Source: Bacteroidales bacterium
Lineage (GTDB): Bacteria > Bacteroidota > Bacteroidia > Bacteroidales > P3
Assembly (NCBI GenBank): GCA_031257915.1
Contig: JAIRNR010000019.1
Span: 54,278-118,277, forward strand
DNA length: 64,000 nt
Direction: 5' to 3'
The notes beneath the pieces are model-generated. The model was not told where the DNA came from, ran no database searches, and worked only from the letters and a program-made list of their open reading frames with translations. A program made the translations under genes and the position numbers. This document shows positions 55,906 through 62,686 of the stretch, in pieces. The stretch's first letter is position 1. The number at the start of each line of letters is the position of its first letter.

Positions 55906-57213
55906 TTATTCAAAAAGGTATTTTTTTATGAATTTTTCCTTTGCTTCCCACCATTCCATACCTGCACTATGCCCCTGATTAGGATAAATAATGTAATATT
56001 TTTCAGACGGAATAAGGTTGTATCCCGCAAAATTTGTGTGCGGCGGGCAAACATCATCCTGCAATCCCACGCACATAAGCACGGGGCATGTGATTTGCGG
56101 CGCGAGATTTTTAATATCAAAGTATGAAAGTGTTTTGTAAAAATCATCATCACTTATGCCAAGTTCTTTTTGTTTATCCATAAGCCAGTTTCCGGGCCAG
56201 TCAACAATTCTGAAATAATCGGGATAGTCGGAAAGGAAAGGTACCGACGGTGCAATTGCTTTAAGACGATTATCCAACGCAGCGGCAGCAAGAGTAAATG
56301 CGCCGCCCTGACTGCCGCCCTCCGCAACAATTCGTGTTTTGTCCACTTCGGGGCGAGAAGCAATAAAATCAATGGCGCGAATTAAATCCATAAATGCACC
56401 CCTATAATAATAGTTGTCTTTGCTCTCTAATCCCCATGTGAGCCACATATTATTTGTATCAGGATTTTTAAGCAAGCCTTGATTGCGGGTTGATAATACA
56501 AATTCTATTCTGTCTGCGTAACCGCCCGGTATCCACGGTTTGGAGTCATAGCCCATATAATGAATTTCGGCAGGATATTTCCCTTTTTGCGCCGGTGTTG
56601 AATAATAACCTTGAATTTCTACTCCTCCGAGCGACTTCATTTTTACAAGATAAAGTTTGCGGTATTTGTTTGTATCCGGAATTGGTATAAGTTTATATTC
56701 GGGTTTTACACTTGCGAGTTCCTGTTTCGCTTTATCCCAAAATGCTTTAAAATCGGGTTGTGCATCTGTTGGAGATATTATTTTTGTCGGCTCATAACCG
56801 ATAATAAATTTTTTATGAAATTCTATTTCACCGGGCATGTACGGATTGCCGAATGGGGCATCGGAAGCGAAAACCCAACAAATATAAAATCCCGCTTCAT
56901 CAACACTCGGGCTAAATGTTACAGTTATCGAATCATTCGGCTGGACAGTAACCCATTTATTTATTTCCGGACAAACTATAATCCGAACGGAACTGTCCCA
57001 AGACGAATACGCTTCCCTGACATCTTTTAAAACCGTAAGCGTTAGTGTTCTGCTTTTGGCTGTATCGCCGCTATTTTTAATAACAACAGGAATTACCGGC
57101 TTTGCATTTTCCGAAAACACCCAGTCGTGAGGTTGTTCTACACGGTAGGATAATTGCGCACAAACGTTTGTCATAAGCGCAAGTGCAATAATTAAAGATA
57201 ATACGTTTTTCAT
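55906..57213 (-). CDS. CE7 acetyl-xylan/mannan esterase (AXE1 type)
   Basis: A 435-residue secreted alpha/beta-hydrolase. Residues about 20-135 form an N-terminal Ig-like domain not present in basic CE7 enzymes. The catalytic part has RIVAEGGSQGGAFTLAA with the nucleophile Ser near 301, VGLQDDVCPPHTNF with the Asp near 383, and YPNQGHSAGMEWW with the His near 414. IRAIDFIASRPEVD also fits the AXE1 family. By context it removes acetyl groups from acetylated (gluco)mannan so that the mannanases can act. The signal peptide ends near VCAQ. It lies between the GH5 and susC genes. Confidence 0.88.
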   Translation of the reverse strand: MKNVLSLIIALALMTNVCAQLSYRVEQPHDWVFSENAKPVIPVVIKNSGDTAKSRTLTLTVLKDVREAYSSWDSSVRIIVCPEINKWVTVQPNDSITVTFSPSVDEAGFYICWVFASDAPFGNPYMPGEIEFHKKFIIGYEPTKIISPTDAQPDFKAFWDKAKQELASVKPEYKLIPIPDTNKYRKLYLVKMKSLGGVEIQGYYSTPAQKGKYPAEIHYMGYDSKPWIPGGYADRIEFVLSTRNQGLLKNPDTNNMWLTWGLESKDNYYYRGAFMDLIRAIDFIASRPEVDKTRIVAEGGSQGGAFTLAAAALDNRLKAIAPSVPFLSDYPDYFRIVDWPGNWLMDKQKELGISDDDFYKTLSYFDIKNLAPQITCPVLMCVGLQDDVCPPHTNFAGYNLIPSEKYYIIYPNQGHSAGMEWWEAKEKFIKKYLFE

Positions 57214-57255
57214 TGTCCTTATATGTTTATAAATTCAGCAACACAAACAATCGCC

Positions 57256-57301
57256 ATTGCAGGCTTGACCCGCAGTCGTCATTGCGGGCTTGACCCGCAA
57301 T
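57256..57301. repeat. Tandem REP-like palindromes between GH5 and CE7 genes
   Basis: A perfect copy, ATTGCGGGCTTGACCCGCAAT, is at 57281-57301 and touches the stop codon of GH5. A degraded copy (ATTGCAGG/CCCGCAGT) is at 57256-57276. The element matches that at 41876-41896 apart from one loop base. It may act as a transcript 3' end or stability element between the two genes. Confidence 0.75.
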
Positions 57302-58569
57302 CACTTTCCACCCGCTCCGCAAATTATATTAACAGTACCAGTATCCGTAACAAACACCGAATTTAATCCCTGTTCCTCCTGTGCAGGGTCGGCAACATAA
57401 TCATCACCACGCTCCCAAAATATATGCCCTTGCGGTAATTCCGCGTATCCACCCCAACCCCAAATATTGCAACCCGCAAATTCTTTATTTGCAACCAAAC
57501 CGAACACATATTCATAATACTTATCCCGTGCCGTAGTAGGTGTTTCCCTGCTGAATTTTATACCATCCCGCGGATAGCCGAATTCACCAAGCACAAGCGG
57601 TTTATTTAAACGTGCCGCCACTGCCTTATGTTCATTAACGTATTCGAGCGTTTGCTCACACGCATAGCGCAAACTGTCGGCGTATGTTTCTTTATTTATC
57701 CACCCCCAGTTATAACTCCAAATGTGCATTTCAAGATAGTCCATATTTTTATCGGCATGAATTTTCTCAAAAAGCGCAATATCTTCTTCACAACCGTGTT
57801 TGCCCTCGCTACCACTTGTTACAAGATGATTTTTGTCAATTGATTTTATTTGAGCGGCAACGGAAGCCATCCACGCGGCAAATGCTTCCTTATTTACGCT
57901 GTCGGTAGAAAAACAGCGCGGCTCATTACCCACTTGCCACGCCATAATTGCGGGATCGTCGGCATATTTTACACCTGTATAGCGATTGGTGCGGTTCAAG
58001 ATGAAATCAACATGACCGGCAAATAATTTCTGCGCACTGTCGCACATAACAAATTGCGAAACATACTGCATATACGCTCCCCAGCCGTCAATAGCAGGAA
58101 CCGGCGGCACACCGCGCCCAGCCCATTGCAGATAAACAGAATATCCCCCACTCCATTCCCATGCGTTATTCAGGTACAGCACAGCAAGCATATTGCGCTT
58201 ACGCATTTCGCTGAGCAGATAGTCAAGTCCGTCAAGCAATGTGTCATTATATACGCCTGCCGCGATTTGCAATGTCGGCTCAACGCGGCTCTTAACACCA
58301 CATTCGCCGTCTGCGCCTGCCAATATTCGCAAATTATTTACGCCGATTGATTGCAAAAAATCAAGCTCCCTGTGCAAACGTTCTCGATTGCCACCCTCAC
58401 CCACAGAAGCAAGTATGGGTGCATACCACATATTTACACCAACATAATAATACGGCTTTCCATTACGTATAAAATGGTCGCCATCGGCTGTTACAAAAGG
58501 AATTGAAGATTGTTTACATGAGAGAAAAACAATAGAGATAAACAATAGAAAAAATGCTTTTTTTACCAT
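57301..58569 (-). CDS. GH5 (subfamily 7-like) endo-beta-mannanase, lipoprotein
   Basis: A 422-residue lipoprotein (MVKKAFFLLFISIVFLSCKQ) with a GH5 barrel. Family features are HFIRNGKPYYYVGVNMWYAP, NNLRILAG, acid/base Glu in AWQVGNEPRCF near residue 211, HIWSYNWGWIN, and nucleophile Glu in PLVLGEFGYPRDG near 326, as in mannanases of subfamily 7. I moved the start to 58569, because the frame is open to 58611 but the -7 box lies at 58587-58594 and the lipoprotein signal begins at 58569. It is the first gene of the mannan locus and is followed by the acetylesterase gene. Confidence 0.9.
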   Translation of the reverse strand: MVKKAFFLLFISIVFLSCKQSSIPFVTADGDHFIRNGKPYYYVGVNMWYAPILASVGEGGNRERLHRELDFLQSIGVNNLRILAGADGECGVKSRVEPTLQIAAGVYNDTLLDGLDYLLSEMRKRNMLAVLYLNNAWEWSGGYSVYLQWAGRGVPPVPAIDGWGAYMQYVSQFVMCDSAQKLFAGHVDFILNRTNRYTGVKYADDPAIMAWQVGNEPRCFSTDSVNKEAFAAWMASVAAQIKSIDKNHLVTSGSEGKHGCEEDIALFEKIHADKNMDYLEMHIWSYNWGWINKETYADSLRYACEQTLEYVNEHKAVAARLNKPLVLGEFGYPRDGIKFSRETPTTARDKYYEYVFGLVANKEFAGCNIWGWGGYAELPQGHIFWERGDDYVADPAQEEQGLNSVFVTDTGTVNIICGAGGK

Positions 58570-58586
58570 ACGAAACTTTGTTTTGG

Positions 58587-58594
58587 CAAATATA
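58587..58594 (-). promoter_or_regulatory. -7 promoter box of the GH5 gene
   Basis: The minus strand reads TATATTTG, a perfect TAnnTTTG box, 17 bases before the chosen start at 58569. Because it lies inside the longer open frame, it argues against a start at 58611. Confidence 0.7.
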
Positions 58595-58614
58595 CGACCT
58601 AAAAAAGTCACATT

Positions 58615-58651
58615 GTGATACTATTTTAACATTTTCTGATACTATTTTGAC
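58615..58651 (-). promoter_or_regulatory. Paired operator (21-bp direct repeat) of the GH5 promoter
   Basis: Minus strand: distal copy GTCAAAATAGTATCAG (58651-58636), five bases, proximal copy GTTAAAATAGTATCAC (58630-58615). The proximal copy is identical over 16 bases to that of susC. The 21-bp repeat distance and the 20-bp gap to the -7 box are also identical. A shared activator for the GH5-CE7 and susCD transcripts is the simplest reading. Confidence 0.8.
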
Positions 58652-58672
58652 ATTTTTATATTATTTGTCGTT

Positions 58673-59386
58673 TTAGTAAACCCCTATTAACGATAATTCT
58701 AAAGTTTCAACATCATTAAGATTATAATACCAGTGAACAAAGCCTAACTGATCATTGAACAGATAATAAAATGAATGCTTTCCAAGTTTTGATTCTGCTT
58801 GTCCACTTGTACGATAGACATCTATTTGCAGATCTTTGTATCTGTATTTTTCGAGATCCCCTATTTTGATTTTGTGGCTAAAACATAACATCTTCCCATG
58901 AAGACGAGGCTCATGAAAAATGATGTCACTTCGCTTATACTTTTTCCCAATTTTAATTGGGATGTTTATTTCCGGAAACGGATAATAAGCTGCTAAACCG
59001 TGAAAATGCGACCTCGGCGGATGAAGCCATATATACTTCGGATTAGCTTCGGCCTGAGTAAGTTCATTCCAATTATAACATTTTTTTAAAGTGTCATTAT
59101 ATGCAAAATCAACACGTATCTTATTTGTGTCCGGTATTTCGCAGAAGTATAAATATTCTATCCCTGTGCCTCCATCTCTAAATTCATCTGTTACTTTCAT
59201 CAAAATATATATATGAGTTTTTCTTTCCGCAGAATCGTATTTTGCCTCAAATAAAAATTGTTTATAAGGCTCGTAGATATAATTTGCTAATTTCTTCCTG
59301 TTTTGTTGAGCAGAACTCGTATATGATAGCAGAAATGGCAGGAATAGTAATAGCAACATCTGCTTATTAAAATGTGATAAATTCAT
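58673..59386 (-). CDS. Secreted protein of unknown function
   Basis: A 237-residue protein with a signal peptide (about residues 8-26, LLLLFLPFLLSYTSSAQ) and a beta-rich mature part with many Tyr and His (KYIWLHPPRSHFHGLAAYYPF). I do not recognise the family and see no catalytic motif. It is the last gene on the minus strand before the mannan locus and follows the export operon, 10 bases after a very short ORF. It may be a product or accessory of that exporter, but having its own N-terminal signal suggests ordinary Sec export. Confidence 0.6.
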   Translation of the reverse strand: MNLSHFNKQMLLLLFLPFLLSYTSSAQQNRKKLANYIYEPYKQFLFEAKYDSAERKTHIYILMKVTDEFRDGGTGIEYLYFCEIPDTNKIRVDFAYNDTLKKCYNWNELTQAEANPKYIWLHPPRSHFHGLAAYYPFPEINIPIKIGKKYKRSDIIFHEPRLHGKMLCFSHKIKIGDLEKYRYKDLQIDVYRTSGQAESKLGKHSFYYLFNDQLGFVHWYYNLNDVETLELSLIGVY

Positions 59387-59396
59387 AGCATTAAGT

Positions 59397-59546
59397 TTAA
59401 AGTGTGGTTAATTTTTGTCCTCCTGTTATTATGACTTCCCCTATAAATTCTCTTCCCCCAATTTTTATTCGTTTGTGTGTAAATTGAAAAGTTTCATGGA
59501 TATTTTTTAATGGGGATTTCAGTTTTTTTAAAACCGCAATCTCCAT
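59397..59546 (-). CDS. Very small ORF behind the TolC-like gene (49 residues)
   Basis: A 49-residue frame starting MEIAVLKKLKSPLKNIHETF, with basic N-terminal and middle parts and two Gly-Gly pairs (RIKIGGREF and ITGGQKLTTL at the end). The start at 59546 is 25 bases after the TolC-like stop; the frame is open further upstream but would then overlap that gene. It could be a peptide cargo of the exporter, a fragment, or a chance ORF. No known leader-peptide family was recognised. Confidence 0.35.
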   Translation of the reverse strand: MEIAVLKKLKSPLKNIHETFQFTHKRIKIGGREFIGEVIITGGQKLTTL

Positions 59547-59571
59547 TATTGATTTTGTGGAATCTACCCTT

Positions 59572-61371
59572 TTATAATTGAACCTTAACATCAATTTTCC
59601 GATTTTCCAAAAAATCAAACAGTGTAATTTTACGGAGTTCGTAATACTTCTGCCAATTCTTCTGCAATGCCTGAATAAAGTCTATCTGCGAGCGGTCTTT
59701 CTCGTTTTGAGCAACGGAATAGTCTAAAAAATCTATCTTGCCTGCCATAAAACGCTCACGCGCCATATCGTAACGCTTCGCGCTTAATTCTTTTGTCTTT
59801 TCTACTATCTGCAACTGCGTTTGCCCGATATTATACTGATTGACCGTATTGCTTACCTTTCGCCTGAAATCCAACCGTTCCTGCTCAACAGTTAATGATA
59901 TATCATGCAACCGCGCCTGCGCCCTCTTGCGCTGCATTCGTGTTATACCCCAGTCTAAAATCGGAATATTTATACTTAATGTTAATTGTTCCTGATCTAA
60001 CGGACTCAGATAAGCATTTCGCAGTAAAGCATCGTTTTTAGAAAGCCCGAAAGTAGCGTACACGTCAATTGAAAAACCATTATTTGCCCTCGCTTTTGCA
60101 ACTTCGCTTTCCGCCTCTAAAAGACGCTTCCGATGGGATATTTCCATACTGCCGTTTTCCATAGACTGCTCATACGCAAGTGCGATGTCTATACTTTTTA
60201 CAGTTAATGCCGATGGGATTGATAAGGTGAAATTTTCAGAATTTCCAGAGGTGAAGAGTGGTGATACGGTGCTTGCTGTTGATGTGATTGCAGGGGTTGC
60301 AGGATATGCAGGAACAGCAAGAGATGAAGTAGTGGAAGTAACAGAAGCGTCAGATAAATCACTCAAAAAATCAACAACCGCCTGTCGCTTGTCTTGAAGT
60401 GTATTCTGTAATTCATCTATCTGTAAAAGCAAATTCATATTGTCCACCTGAACCTGCAAAAACTCGTCTTCCGTTATTTTTCCCACATTAAAACGTTCCT
60501 GCGCTATAATTAAAAGCGTATCGCTGTTCGCCTTGTTCTGCAATGCCTGTTCCAAAGATACCTGCGGTTCCAGCAAGGCAAAATACAACTCTATCGTTTG
60601 TACGGACACGTTTTCCAACGCCTCAATATATACACGCTTCGCTTCCCTGTACTGAACAGGCTCTATTTTCATTTGCCATTTATACGAATTGTACAGTGAT
60701 ATTGGCTGTCGCAAGCCGATATTAACCACATTTGCCAAATAAGACGTTACCGCATTTTCACCGTAAATATCCAACCGCTGTAAACCCGAAGAAACAAAAA
60801 ATTGTCCGCCCATAAAAGGTATTGGCTGTGTTAACGACAATGACGCAGAATAATTGCCCAAACTCTGACCGACAAACGTTTCGGAGCCGTCGGGCAAGGT
60901 GATTTTGGAAATACTTCTGTTAAACGCAGGCAAGGTGCCTGAAAGAGCAAGTGTGGGTAAAAAACTTTTTTTGTAAAGTTTATATTGATAGTGGGCATCC
61001 AATAAATTATTACGCGCATGTCTTACTTCGGCAGACTGTTCCTGTGCTATGGCGATACACTCCTCTAATGTTATTACACGATATGTTGACGGATATTCCT
61101 GATGTGCCGATGACTGTTCTTGCTGTGTCGGTGATTGTTCCTGCCGTGTTGGTAACTGTTCCCGCTGTGTTGGTAACTGTTCCCGCTGTGTCGGTAACTG
61201 TTCCTGCTGTGTCGGTAACTGTTCCTGCTGTGTCGGTAACTGTTCCTGCTGTGTTGCGTATTGCGAATATTGTAACTGTTGCGCTTTCTGTTGAGCCTGT
61301 GCGGTATCCTGTACCGTATTAAATGCCAAAACACAAAACAACAAGAACCATATATAAAAAATACGTAGCAT
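59572..61371 (-). CDS. TolC-like outer-membrane channel with heptapeptide repeat
   Basis: A 599-residue outer-membrane efflux protein. After the signal peptide (about 1-27, DTAQAQ) comes a hydrophilic insert (about 38-93) of seven-residue units such as LPTQQEQ and LPTQREQ. The usual TolC parts follow: VITLEECIAIAQEQSAEVRHARNNL, two long coiled-coil helical pairs (about 260-330 and 455-565), and barrel strands including PIPFMGGQFFVSSGL. A low-complexity Thr/Ser/Ala/Pro stretch lies at about 335-380. It would form the exit duct for the ABC transporter and adaptor encoded just upstream (gap of 4 bases). Confidence 0.9.
   Translation of the reverse strand: MLRIFYIWFLLFCVLAFNTVQDTAQAQQKAQQLQYSQYATQQEQLPTQQEQLPTQQEQLPTQREQLPTQREQLPTRQEQSPTQQEQSSAHQEYPSTYRVITLEECIAIAQEQSAEVRHARNNLLDAHYQYKLYKKSFLPTLALSGTLPAFNRSISKITLPDGSETFVGQSLGNYSASLSLTQPIPFMGGQFFVSSGLQRLDIYGENAVTSYLANVVNIGLRQPISLYNSYKWQMKIEPVQYREAKRVYIEALENVSVQTIELYFALLEPQVSLEQALQNKANSDTLLIIAQERFNVGKITEDEFLQVQVDNMNLLLQIDELQNTLQDKRQAVVDFLSDLSDASVTSTTSSLAVPAYPATPAITSTASTVSPLFTSGNSENFTLSIPSALTVKSIDIALAYEQSMENGSMEISHRKRLLEAESEVAKARANNGFSIDVYATFGLSKNDALLRNAYLSPLDQEQLTLSINIPILDWGITRMQRKRAQARLHDISLTVEQERLDFRRKVSNTVNQYNIGQTQLQIVEKTKELSAKRYDMARERFMAGKIDFLDYSVAQNEKDRSQIDFIQALQKNWQKYYELRKITLFDFLENRKIDVKVQL
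61092..61260 (-). repeat. In-frame 21-bp minisatellite in the TolC-like gene
   Basis: About eight tandem units of 21 bp (plus-strand form CTGTTCCTGCTGTGTCGGTAA) encode LPTQQEQ and close variants (QREQ, RQEQ, SPTQQEQ, SSAHQEY). The central units are almost identical in DNA, the outer ones diverged. Units keep the frame, so copy number could vary without killing the gene. Confidence 0.92.
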
Positions 61372-61375
61372 CTTC

Positions 61376-62683
61376 CTACTTGTTTAATGCCGCTTTCAGC
61401 GGATTTAAAAACTTGTCAAGCAAACGTAAATCATCGGTGATAATCTCTGCCGTACCCTGCATCTCCTGACTGAACACTAAATTTTTACCGTAATTCGTTC
61501 TTAATGTATCAGGAAAAACAACTTCCAAAATATAAGCTTTTCCATCCGAACTTCCGTCATTTACAATAACAGGAACAAGAGATATATTCTTTATCTGCAC
61601 CTTTAACATACCAAACTCCATATAGGGATAATTATCAAACTTTACATTTACCGTCTGTCCCTCTTTTACTTTGCCCGCACCCTGCGGGAGCAACGTTATT
61701 TTGCCGATTATACGTGTCTTTTCCTGCGGAACAACGGTAACAACAACTTCGCCCGCATTTACATTCTGATTTTTCTGCCAGTACTTTGTAAAAGTTACAC
61801 TACCGCTTACAGGACTTAACAGCAAATACATCTGTTCCCACTGCTTTATCGCTGTTTGCAGTCCATCGTATCCGCCGGATAAAGCAACACGCAAAGCGTT
61901 TAACTGTTCGCTTTGTTGCTGCTCCAAATCAAATACCGATTGCTCCAACTGCAAAATACTTATCTTCTGATTGTCGATATTTAAACGTGCATTTTCATTT
62001 GACTGCAACTGTTGTAAGTAAGTGTTTTTTGAAGTTTGATATTCCGCACCGGACAGGGCTTTTTTTGCATAAAGCAGCGAATCCATTACAAATAATTTTT
62101 TCGCACTTAACAACTGCTCCGAATTTAAACGTAAACCGTTTTGAGATCTTTTTAAAATACTGTTCTGTGTTTCTATCTGTTTTTTTATCGCACTTATTTT
62201 TTTTCGGTGATAATCAGCATGCATAAAGTAACGATAGTCCCCGTATGCTTTTACGTACGCAAAATAACTCTGCTGTATATCGCCCAATTGTAAATCGTGG
62301 AAATCATCTTTTGCAGGCAGATTAAATGCCGTATCGGAAATTAAATGCTCTTTTAACAGAAGTATATCGCTAAGCGAAGCTGGATTTTCTATCAGTGCCA
62401 ACAATGCCCCTTTTTGCACTGTTTGTTTCTCATAGACAAAAAGAGTATCTATTCTGCCGGTAGTTTTTGCTGTTACACCTGCCGGCAAATTTTCAGTCGT
62501 TACTGTTATAGAGGCTGTGAGAATATCGGGATATTTAAAAAAGTAACTGCCGATAAACAGACACGCAATAACGATAAAAATAACGGTTGTGCCGTAGCGG
62601 ATTATACTGCGCGGAGGACGACCTAATATTTCCTGCACCGAAGGACTTTTTAATTCTATATTTTTATCAGACTGTTCTTCCAT
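61376..62683 (-). CDS. HlyD-family periplasmic adaptor of an ABC exporter
   Basis: A 435-residue membrane-fusion protein: a cytoplasmic N-terminus (EILGRPPRSIIRYGTTVIF), one membrane helix (about 29-50), a lipoyl half-motif (PAGVTAKTTGRIDTLFVYEKQTVQKGALLA), a long coiled-coil hairpin (about 145-270), the second lipoyl half (SGSVTFTKYWQKNQNVNAGE) and a beta-barrel part. It links the inner-membrane ABC transporter to the TolC-like channel. Its gaps to both neighbours are 3-4 bases. Confidence 0.9.
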   Translation of the reverse strand: MEEQSDKNIELKSPSVQEILGRPPRSIIRYGTTVIFIVIACLFIGSYFFKYPDILTASITVTTENLPAGVTAKTTGRIDTLFVYEKQTVQKGALLALIENPASLSDILLLKEHLISDTAFNLPAKDDFHDLQLGDIQQSYFAYVKAYGDYRYFMHADYHRKKISAIKKQIETQNSILKRSQNGLRLNSEQLLSAKKLFVMDSLLYAKKALSGAEYQTSKNTYLQQLQSNENARLNIDNQKISILQLEQSVFDLEQQQSEQLNALRVALSGGYDGLQTAIKQWEQMYLLLSPVSGSVTFTKYWQKNQNVNAGEVVVTVVPQEKTRIIGKITLLPQGAGKVKEGQTVNVKFDNYPYMEFGMLKVQIKNISLVPVIVNDGSSDGKAYILEVVFPDTLRTNYGKNLVFSQEMQGTAEIITDDLRLLDKFLNPLKAALNK

Positions 62684-62686
62684 TTT

